The notes beneath the pieces are model-generated. The model saw only the letters and a program-made list of their open reading frames with translations, was not told the origin of the DNA and searched no databases. Shown here piece after piece: positions 15,010 through 20,544 of a DNA stretch of 20,544 bases. This DNA comes from Dehalococcoidia bacterium (lineage in GTDB: Bacteria > Chloroflexota > Dehalococcoidia > SM23-28-2 > RBG-16-64-32): positions 1 to 20,544 of the forward strand of contig JAUYGU010000088.1 in NCBI GenBank assembly GCA_030690405.1, given 5' to 3'. A program made the translations under genes and the position numbers. Each line of letters opens with the position of its first letter. Within the stretch, counting starts at the first letter, position 1.

Positions 15010-16443
15010 TCAGGACAGCCGGTACCAGCCGTCCATGTAGTTCTTCAGGGTCTCCGAGATGACGCCCCGGTCCGGGATGGTGTTGGCCATCCCGTAGAGA
15101 GGCGCCATGCGGCCCTGGGCAGCGGGGTTCTGCTTCACGTAGGAGACGCACTCCCGCAGGTCGTCCAGAAAGCGCTCCGCCACACCGGGCTGCGCGTGGC
15201 GGAGGGTGGTGCAGAGGTGCACGCAGGCCGGCTTGTACAGCCCGTTCAGGTTCCATCCCCTCTCCGCTATGGCGTCCAGCACCTGGTAGATGTCCAGCTC
15301 GGCCGAGCGGAAGGCGATGACGAACAGCGGGTCGCCGATGACCTCCAGCTCGGGTATCTCGGCGATCCCCTTCTTGATCCTGGCCGCGGCTTCCAGTATG
15401 CGCCGCGCGTTCTCCAGGTATCCCACCTCGCCGACGGACACCATGGCGGCCCAACACGCGGCGACCAGCGCTCCGGGCCGGCTGCCGGCGAAGGAGGGCG
15501 AGCAGTAGAAGCCGCCGGGCCAGTCCGTAATCGTGAAGTACTGGTAGTGGCGGAGCTCCTGGCCGCGATAGAGCACCACCGAGGTGCCCTTGGCGGCGTA
15601 GCCGTACTTGTGGGTGTCCGCGGAGATGGAGGTGACGCCGGGGAGCCGGAAATCGAACGGCGGTACGTCGTAGCCCAGCTTCTCGGCCCAGGGGAGGAGG
15701 AAGCCGCCGAGGCAGCCGTCGGTGTGGAAGCCGATGCCCCGCGAGCGCGCCAGCTCCGAGAGCTCCTCAATGGGGTCGATGATGCCGTGGGGGAAGGGCG
15801 GCGCCGAGCCGACGATGACTATCGTGTTTTCGGTGATCGCCCTCTCGGTGGCGGCGACGTCGGCACGGAAGTCATCGCCGACGGGAACGTGGACGATCTC
15901 GATGCGGAAGTACTCAGCCGCCTTGTCGAATGCGGCGTGGGCGGTGCTGGGCACGATCATCTGCGGCGCCGTGATGCCCCTCTTGTCGCGGGCGTAGTCC
16001 CGGTAGGTCTTCATGGCCAGGAGGATGCTTTCGGTGCCGCCAGACGAGACGACGCCGCAAATCTCGCCCGGCGTGCCGGGCTCAGCGCCGGAGAGGCCGG
16101 CGCTGAGCATGTTCGCCGCCATCGCCACCACCTCCGACTCGAACTTGACGGCGCTGGGCCAGACGTCAGCGTGCAGCGGGTTCGATTGCGAGTTGATGGC
16201 GTACACCTTGTTGAGGAAGTCGATGTGCTCCTGGCCGCCGTGGTAGACGCAGCCCGAGGCGTAGCCCTGCTCCCAGCGGCCCTCCTCCGCGGCCCGCATC
16301 TCCTCCATCTCGCGCAGGATATCCTCCCGGTCACGGCCCTCGGGCGGGATGCGGGAGTGAGTCTGGTAGTTCTGCCGGTAGGACTTGATGCTGGCGATTG
16401 GGGGCCTGTCTGCGCCGCTCGGGCGCTTCTTCGTCTCGCTCAT
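15010..16443 (-). CDS. PLP-dependent sphingosine-1-phosphate lyase-like enzyme (group II decarboxylase fold)
   Basis: 477 residues. Fold-type I PLP motifs: [11 protein letters not shown] (133-143), [11 protein letters not shown] (His169 stacks on the cofactor), [10 protein letters not shown] (Asp242 binds the pyridine nitrogen) and [15 protein letters not shown], in which Lys279 should form the Schiff base. The latter motif, [20 protein letters not shown] and the '[15 protein letters not shown]' stretch are characteristic of S1P lyases, distinguishing it from glutamate or tyrosine decarboxylases. Known S1P lyases split a phosphorylated 2-amino-1-alcohol into a fatty aldehyde and phosphoethanolamine. 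There is no obvious N-terminal membrane helix, as in bacterial soluble forms. The start ATG 16443 has GGGAG 7 bases upstream; the kinase stop lies 2 bases before the start. A kinase upstream and an aldehyde dehydrogenase downstream fit a lyase role; the true amine substrate is unknown. Confidence 0.87.
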   Translation of the reverse strand: MSETKKRPSGADRPPIASIKSYRQNYQTHSRIPPEGRDREDILREMEEMRAAEEGRWEQGYASGCVYHGGQEHIDFLNKVYAINSQSNPLHADVWPSAVKFESEVVAMAANMLSAGLSGAEPGTPGEICGVVSSGGTESILLAMKTYRDYARDKRGITAPQMIVPSTAHAAFDKAAEYFRIEIVHVPVGDDFRADVAATERAITENTIVIVGSAPPFPHGIIDPIEELSELARSRGIGFHTDGCLGGFLLPWAEKLGYDVPPFDFRLPGVTSISADTHKYGYAAKGTSVVLYRGQELRHYQYFTITDWPGGFYCSPSFAGSRPGALVAACWAAMVSVGEVGYLENARRILEAAARIKKGIAEIPELEVIGDPLFVIAFRSAELDIYQVLDAIAERGWNLNGLYKPACVHLCTTLRHAQPGVAERFLDDLRECVSYVKQNPAAQGRMAPLYGMANTIPDRGVISETLKNYMDGWYRLS

Positions 16444-16445
16444 GG

Positions 16446-18038
16446 CTATCTCCCTTTTGTCCCGTTGAGGCGGGCGTACATCTGCTTGTTGTTCTTGTAT
16501 ATGCTGAGGAACTCCCCGAATAGCTCGTCGTAGATCGCGCGGTTGTCCGGGTTCGGGTGGTAGGTGGCCGCGAAGCTGGTGCGGTTAGGGATATCGTCGA
16601 AGCTGAGGCGGCCCAGGGCCACGGAGGCGATGAGGGCGGCCCCGCGGGCGTTCGCCAAACCCGGCTGCTTCAACTGCCGGATGGTGCGGTCCAGGACGTC
16701 GGCGTGGACCTGGCACCAGAGGCTGGACTCGGCGCCGCCGCCGACGAAGTTGATGTTGTCCAGCCGCCTCTTGGCGAACCTCTCCACGTGCTCGTGCATC
16801 CAGCGCGTGTTGTAGGCCACGCCCTCGAAGACGGCCCTGATGAAGTGCGCCCGTGTGGTGGTGAGGGATTGGTTGAGGAAGCCCCCGCGGATGAGGTGGT
16901 TCTCCACCGGTGTGCGCTCACCGTTAAGCCATGGTGTGAAGATCAGCTTGTCGCTGCCCGGCGGGATGCGCTCCGCCATCCGGTTGAAGGTGTCCAGAAC
17001 GTCGTCCGGTGCGGGCCCGTCAGAGAGCTCGTCGCCGGGGCAGAAGAGGTTATCGCGGAGCATGGCGATGCAACCGCCGGCGATGTCCTGCTCGGTGGCC
17101 ACGAGGTACTTCCCGGGGATGCCGGAAGGCAGGGATGTCAGGCTATTGGCGATGTCCGTCTTCTTGAAGGGGACGTGGCAGGTGAGCCAGGAGGAAGTGC
17201 CGATGTACAGGTGCGGCTCGAAGTCCCGGACCGCGCCGGCACCCACCGCCGCTGACCCCGTGTCCGCGGTGCCCATCACCACCTGGACGTCCTCTCGCAG
17301 CCCGAACTCGCCGGCGATCTCCTTCGTGATGGGTCCCAGGACGGCGCCCGTGGGCTTGAGGTCGGGAAGCTTCTCGCGGTCCACGCCGGACATCGCGACC
17401 AGCTTGTCCACGTATCTTACGCGGGACAGGTCGCGGTTGTCGGTGAGCCAGTGGCCGGTAATCGTATCGTAGGCGGCTGCCGCCTGGCCGGTGAACCTCA
17501 GGTTCAGGTAGTCCATCGGCTCCAGGAACTTGAAGGTCTGCTGGTAGACGTCGGGTAGTTCGTTCTGGATGTACAGGATGTGGCCCAGCGAGTCCTTTCC
17601 GGTGCGGGAAGGGACACCGCCGGTGAAGCGCAGCCATCGCCACAACTTCAGGGCGCCGTACCCGGACACGCTGGGGAACCCGCTGGTGATGCGCCGGGCG
17701 TAGCGGGCGCCGCGCGTGTCCATCCAGATGATCGCGTTCATCAGGTGGTTGCCGTCGCGGTCTACGGGGACGGTACCCATCCACTGCGTGGTGCAACTGA
17801 GGGCGATGATCCTCTCCGGAGGGACGAGGCCGCGGGAAAGCAGTCTTCGAGCCGCCGCCGTGAGCGCCTGCCACCAGTCGGCCGGGTCCTGCTCAACGCC
17901 CCCGTCCGGCGTGTGGATGAGGGCCGTCGCCTCGAACTCGAATCCCGCGATATCGCCGTCCGCGGAGATGAGCGCGACCTTGGGCCCGCCCGTACCGAGG
18001 TCGATCGCCAGTATGTGCTCGGCGCTCCCTGTGGCCAT
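16446..18038 (-). CDS. FGGY-family carbohydrate kinase (xylulokinase-like)
   Basis: 530 residues. Two actin-like domains: the first has the phosphate-binding motif [13 protein letters not shown] (Asp13) and [11 protein letters not shown]; the second has [14 protein letters not shown] (Asp259, in the position of the catalytic base), [11 protein letters not shown] (Glu374) and [21 protein letters not shown], the second FGGY signature. These enzymes phosphorylate sugars or polyols with ATP; xylulokinases and related proteins of unknown specificity share the GERTP motif. It is first in a run of seven genes and is followed after 2 bases by the S1P-lyase-like gene, so it may supply that enzyme's phosphorylated substrate. 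No isomerase or sugar transporter is nearby, which argues against xylose use. ATG 18038 is preceded by GGAGG, 12 bases away, a rather long spacing. Confidence 0.9.
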   Translation of the reverse strand: MATGSAEHILAIDLGTGGPKVALISADGDIAGFEFEATALIHTPDGGVEQDPADWWQALTAAARRLLSRGLVPPERIIALSCTTQWMGTVPVDRDGNHLMNAIIWMDTRGARYARRITSGFPSVSGYGALKLWRWLRFTGGVPSRTGKDSLGHILYIQNELPDVYQQTFKFLEPMDYLNLRFTGQAAAAYDTITGHWLTDNRDLSRVRYVDKLVAMSGVDREKLPDLKPTGAVLGPITKEIAGEFGLREDVQVVMGTADTGSAAVGAGAVRDFEPHLYIGTSSWLTCHVPFKKTDIANSLTSLPSGIPGKYLVATEQDIAGGCIAMLRDNLFCPGDELSDGPAPDDVLDTFNRMAERIPPGSDKLIFTPWLNGERTPVENHLIRGGFLNQSLTTTRAHFIRAVFEGVAYNTRWMHEHVERFAKRRLDNINFVGGGAESSLWCQVHADVLDRTIRQLKQPGLANARGAALIASVALGRLSFDDIPNRTSFAATYHPNPDNRAIYDELFGEFLSIYKNNKQMYARLNGTKGR

Positions 18039-18116
18039 CGTCTAGCCGGTCCTCCGTTCGCCCGTGTGGGGCTGATGGGCCCGCAGACTGAGAGTAGCCG
18101 CGGAAGCGGGAAAGGG

Positions 18117-18134
18117 CAAGCCGTGGCAGGCTTG
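18117..18134 (-). other. Hairpin between tRNA fragment and kinase gene
   Basis: A perfect 6-bp inverted repeat (18117-18122 and 18129-18134) with a 6-base loop, followed on the minus strand by a C/T-rich run. It could be a remnant of the terminator of the original tRNA gene or a leader element of the kinase operon. The remaining bases of the 18039-18172 gap show no other clear feature. Confidence 0.3.
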
Positions 18135-18172
18135 TGGCGTGGGTGTCCGAAGGCGCTAAAAGAGAAGACAAA

Positions 18173-18220
18173 TGGTCGGGGCGGTCGGATTCGAACCGAC
18201 GACCTCCTGAACCCCATTCA
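18173..18220 (-). other. 3' fragment of tRNA-Pro(GGG), probable attachment-site remnant
   Basis: Read on the minus strand, 48 bases match tRNA positions 29-76. They hold the end of the 5' anticodon strand (TGA), the loop ATGGGGT with anticodon GGG and G37, the 3' anticodon strand TCAGG, variable loop AGGTC, T stem GTCGG/CCGAC around TTCGAAT, the 3' acceptor strand CGCCCCG, discriminator A and encoded CCA. The 5' half is missing: the preceding bases are AGG where CC would complete the anticodon stem, and no CGGGGCG acceptor strand or D-arm lies within 100 bases upstream. A break in the anticodon stem, leaving a 3' tRNA end, is the usual product of tyrosine-recombinase integration into a tRNA gene. 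A T-rich stretch follows the CCA. It is not a functional tRNA. Confidence 0.8.
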
Positions 18221-18270
18221 CCTAGGGGTTTCCCAGATTCGGCTTGCGCGAGCTCCCTATCTGGCCAGCC

Positions 18271-18295
18271 CTCTTAAACCTCAAGAGCGGCTCTT
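18271..18295 (-). other. Alternating short hairpin arms in the kinase-operon leader
   Basis: On the minus strand the order is AAGAG, CCG, CTCTT, GAGGTTT, AAGAG. The central CTCTT can pair with either the upstream or the downstream AAGAG, so two exclusive 5-bp hairpins are possible. The element lies just after the predicted transcription start. It could be a small leader switch, a recombinase-binding palindrome, or chance. Confidence 0.3.
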
Positions 18296-18546
18296 CCCAA
18301 GCCAGGGGAATTATCGGGGAGTTCCAGTCCAGTTGTCAATGAGTTCCTGGCACGAGCTCCTGAGGCAAGACGCTCTAATAGGCCTGGCCTAGTTGGCCTG
18401 CCCGCCGGTCCGTGTGGATTTACCAGCAGGCGTATGACGCCGAATCCCTCTTCCTTGAGGGCGTCCTTCACTTTCGGCGAGGCCTCCTCATAAGGAATCG
18501 AGAGCTTCTTGCTGAGGCCGTAGCTCGTCTCTGTGACCATGGGCAC
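18274..18546 (-). pseudogene. Truncated DUF302 domain protein
   Basis: The first 36-38 codons (YGLSKKLSIPYEEA, then VKDALKEEGFGVI) look like the start of a DUF302 protein, a family of about 130 residues often found with copper and other metal genes. After GFGVI the family expectation is a 'T-E-I-D-V-K-x-T-L' strand; instead the frame continues as unrelated Arg/Gly/Pro-rich sequence and ends at 18274. The break is therefore near 18433-18436. ATG 18540 with AGAGGTG just upstream is the better start; GTG 18546 is also in frame. It follows the cupredoxin gene in the same direction after about 14-20 bases, so it was once the third gene of the metal operon. The recognisable part is too short to fold as the normal domain. 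Confidence 0.65.
18310..18339 (-). promoter_or_regulatory. Sigma-70-type promoter pointing toward the kinase operon
   Basis: Minus strand -35 TTGACA (18334-18339), an 18-base spacer and -10 GATAAT (18310-18315, five of six consensus bases). This is by far the best promoter match I see in this GC-rich window. Transcription would begin near 18303, run through the tRNA-Pro fragment and reach the kinase start after a leader of about 265 bases. It overlaps the 3' end of the truncated DUF302 reading frame. Confidence 0.65.
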
Positions 18547-18559
18547 CTCTTTTCGCGAT

Positions 18560-18994
18560 CTATAGCGCTTCTTCGACTACCGTCAATGTTGCCTTCATGT
18601 CGGGGTGGATCGTGCAGACGTACGAATAGGTACCTGAGGAATCGAACGTGATCGTCCCGCTCTCGCCCTGGTCGAGGATGCCGGTGCCCCAACCGTCCGA
18701 CTCGGCGGTGGCGTCGTGCGGCACGCTGTCCCGGTTGATCCAGGTGACCGCTGTCCCTGCGGTGACCGTGAGCTCCCTGGGGAAGAAGTCGTAGTTGCGG
18801 ATCTCAACGGTCACCCGGGTCGCGTCGGCGACCACGGGCGTCTGCGGTGCCTGGCTGCCTATGCCGTGCATCTGCCGATGCATCTCATCCATATCGAACA
18901 TGCCGCTTGCGCCGCCGCAGGCGGAGGCTAGTAGCGCCAACGCGGCGAGAGCTACGAGGCTGGCGCCGATCATCATGAGCCGTCTCGTCGCCAT
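18560..18994 (-). CDS. Cupredoxin-domain lipoprotein (plastocyanin/amicyanin-like)
   Basis: 144 residues. The N-terminus has Arg residues, a hydrophobic core and a lipobox-like ASAC (Cys26; position -3 is Ala where Leu is commoner), so it is probably a lipid-anchored extracytoplasmic protein. A Met/His-rich patch follows (MFDMDEMHRQMHG, 32-44). The cupredoxin domain carries the four type 1 copper ligands His93 (SVPHDAT), Cys127, His130 and Met133 (VCTIHPDM). It may bind and store copper or carry electrons. The start is ATG 18994, with GGAGG 4 bases upstream; it overlaps the ATPase stop as TAATG, a coupled arrangement. A longer in-frame start at 19087 is rejected since it would run deep into the ATPase gene and bury the signal sequence. 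The metal ATPase upstream fits a copper-handling operon. Confidence 0.9.
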   Translation of the reverse strand: MATRRLMMIGASLVALAALALLASACGGASGMFDMDEMHRQMHGIGSQAPQTPVVADATRVTVEIRNYDFFPRELTVTAGTAVTWINRDSVPHDATAESDGWGTGILDQGESGTITFDSSGTYSYVCTIHPDMKATLTVVEEAL

Positions 18995-20544
18995 TACGCC
19001 TCCACCAGGTCCCTCTCGACCCGCTTGAGGAGGACGGCGTTGGTGGCGACGATGATGGAGCTCGCCGACATCAGCAGCGCCGCCCACTCCGGCCGCAGCT
19101 CCAGCTCCAGCGAGGGGTAGAGCGCGCCGGCCGCGATCGGGATGGCCAGCACGTTGTAGATACTGGCCCAGAACAGGTTCTGCTTCATCTTGGTGACGGT
19201 GGCCTTGCTCAGGCGGATGGCCCGCAGGACGTCCAACGGGTCGCTCTTCATGAGCACCACTCTCGCCGTCTCGATCGCGACGTCGGTGCCGGCGCCGATG
19301 GCGATGCCGACGTCGGCCTGGGCCAGGGCCGGAGCGTCGTTGACGCCGTCGCCAACCATGGCCACGAACTTGCCCTCGTCCTGGAGCTCCTTGACGTGGC
19401 GCGCCTTGTCCGCCGGCAGCACCTCGGCGAAGACGCGCTCGATGCCCAGTTCCTTGGCTACGGCTTCCGCGGTGCGGCGGTTATCCCCGGTGATCATCGC
19501 CACCTCGATATCCAGCTCCCTGAACCGCTGCACCGCCCGCCGGGCGGTGGCCTTGATGGTGTCGGCGACGGCGACGATCCCGGCGGCCCTGCCGTCGATG
19601 GCGACGAACATCGGCGTCCTTCCGGCAGCCGCCAGCCTTGAGGCGCGCTCCTCCAGCCCGTCCAGGGGAATGTCCTGGTCCGCCAGCAGCTTTCGGTTGC
19701 CCACCAGCAGCCTCCGGCCGTCCACCGTGGCCTCCAGCCCGTGACCTGCGATAGCCTGGAACGATTCCGCCTGCACCAGCGAGAGAGATCGTTCCTTCGC
19801 CCCCTCGACGATGGCCCGGGCCAGGGGATGCTCACTGCCCTGCTCGGCGGAGGCGGCCAGGCGGAGCATCTCGTCGCCGTCACCGTCGGGCGCGACGACG
19901 TCGGTGAGCTGGGGCTTCCCCTCGGTGAGTGTGCCGGTCTTGTCCAGCACGACCGCATCGACCTTGGAGACGCCTTCCAGGGTGGCGGCGTCCTTGATGA
20001 GGATGTTGTGGCGGGCGCCCAGGCCGGTACCGACCGCAACCGCCGTGGGCGTGGCGAGCCCCAGTGCGTCCGGGCAGGCGATGACGACTGCTGAGATCGC
20101 GAAGGTTAGCGACAGCAGGAAGTCCTCGCGGATGAAGGCGAACCAGGTGATGAAGGTGATGGTGCCAGCGCTGACCGCCAGGATCACCAGGTACTGGGCG
20201 GCCTTATCGGCCAGGCGCTGGCCCGGCGCCTTGGAGCTCTGGGCCTCCTCCACCAGCTTCACGATCTGCCCCAGCGCCGTCTCGGCGCCGATCTTCGTAG
20301 CGCGGAAGACGATGCTACCCGACTGGTTGATGGAGCCGCCCACAACCTCGTCGCCCGGCCGCTTGTCGACGGGGAGCGATTCCCCCGTCACCAGCGACTC
20401 GTCGATGGCCGTCTCGCCCCGCTCCACGACGCCGTCCACCGGCACCTTGTCGCCGGGCTTGAGGACGACCATGTCCCCGACGACGACCTCGCTGCTGGGG
20501 ACCTCCACCTCCTCACCGTTGCGAAGGACCGTGGCTTTAGGCGG
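18994..20544 (-). CDS. P1B-type heavy-metal transporting ATPase (CopA/CopB-like), N-terminus beyond window
   Basis: Cut by the window end; 516 residues remain and the frame is open to base 20544. Numbering from the first visible codon: TGES in the actuator domain (about 53-56); the membrane motif ACPDALGLATP with Cys157-Pro158-Asp159; DKTGTLTEG with phosphorylated Asp201; SEHPLARA (His239-Pro240), the P1B hallmark; GDGVNDAP (Asp399 in the GDG); and the last two helices with YNVLAIPIAAG and MSASSIIVATNA. YN and M-S-x-S-S agree with copper pumps, but the third residue of the CPC/CPH motif is Asp, so specificity should not be assumed. It exports metal from the cytosol using ATP. The cupredoxin follows with TAATG overlap, favouring copper. 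Any N-terminal metal-binding domain lies outside the window. Confidence 0.93.
   Translation of the reverse strand, partial: PPKATVLRNGEEVEVPSSEVVVGDMVVLKPGDKVPVDGVVERGETAIDESLVTGESLPVDKRPGDEVVGGSINQSGSIVFRATKIGAETALGQIVKLVEEAQSSKAPGQRLADKAAQYLVILAVSAGTITFITWFAFIREDFLLSLTFAISAVVIACPDALGLATPTAVAVGTGLGARHNILIKDAATLEGVSKVDAVVLDKTGTLTEGKPQLTDVVAPDGDGDEMLRLAASAEQGSEHPLARAIVEGAKERSLSLVQAESFQAIAGHGLEATVDGRRLLVGNRKLLADQDIPLDGLEERASRLAAAGRTPMFVAIDGRAAGIVAVADTIKATARRAVQRFRELDIEVAMITGDNRRTAEAVAKELGIERVFAEVLPADKARHVKELQDEGKFVAMVGDGVNDAPALAQADVGIAIGAGTDVAIETARVVLMKSDPLDVLRAIRLSKATVTKMKQNLFWASIYNVLAIPIAAGALYPSLELELRPEWAALLMSASSIIVATNAVLLKRVERDLVEA

Noticed and set aside
14662..16533. Plus-strand open frame of 623 codons opposite the ALDH and PLP enzyme genes
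   Set aside because: Antisense shadow of two clearly recognised enzymes; composition is low-complexity and no ribosome-binding site was found.
18173..18300. Complete tRNA or tmRNA gene
   Set aside because: No 5' acceptor strand complementary to CGCCCCG and no D-arm occur upstream within 100 bases; tmRNA would need a 5' GGGG-type start and a tag reading frame, not seen.
1..20544. CRISPR array or insertion sequence
   Set aside because: No regularly spaced repeats, transposase or integrase gene is seen; the only mobility trace is the tRNA-Pro fragment.

Overview
The window is GC-rich bacterial DNA with dense, almost entirely minus-strand genes. I infer a Chloroflexota-like bacterium from three things: an ECF sigma gene coupled to a membrane protein with a short LPDPAFKERLRAELL-type cytosolic segment, a DUF5666-like domain on a Pro/Ala-rich stalk, and the GC-rich catabolic genes. 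No rRNA or complete tRNA is present to fix the taxonomy, so this is a working guess.

Region 1 (1-3444) is a redox or envelope block. A 5'-truncated plus-strand membrane protein converges on a minus-strand operon that runs from an ApbE-type FAD:protein FMN transferase through two small membrane-anchored Pro/Ala-rich proteins to a four-helix haem protein of the ferric-reductase-like family. This looks like an extracytoplasmic electron-transfer module, but no flavinylation target is visible.

Region 2 (3591-8600) is an ECF sigma factor gene followed 2 bases later by a 1457-residue alpha-2-macroglobulin. This A2M is unusual. It has a cytosolic N-terminal segment of about 75 residues and a single membrane helix in place of a lipobox, then a full animal-like ectodomain with a bait-like segment, a CGEQ thioester, a complement-C3-like histidine and a receptor-binding-like C-terminus. 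The arrangement suggests that the A2M is itself the membrane partner (candidate anti-sigma) of the sigma factor. A strong 13-bp hairpin closes the unit.

Region 3 (8751-18038) is a seven-gene, one-direction catabolic run. In transcription order it encodes an FGGY kinase, a sphingosine-1-phosphate-lyase-like PLP enzyme, an aldehyde dehydrogenase, an SCP-x-type thiolase interrupted by an in-frame TAG, a ThDP-dependent enzyme and two SDR dehydrogenases. The first three are separated by 1-2 bases. They make chemical sense as phosphorylate, cleave and oxidise the aldehyde, with the later genes as possible further processing.

Region 4 (18039-18546) is a junction. It holds a 48-nt 3' fragment of a tRNA-Pro(GGG) gene, a good sigma-70-type promoter pointing into the kinase operon, and a DUF302 gene whose recognisable family sequence stops after about 36 codons. 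This is the signature of an old integration or recombination event.

Region 5 (18560-20544) is a metal-handling operon with a P1B-type ATPase (cut by the window end, with an unusual CPD membrane motif) and a lipoprotein cupredoxin. The truncated DUF302 gene lies downstream in the same direction. By tRNA-site geometry the metal side is more likely the inserted element and the kinase side the chromosome, but the window does not prove this.
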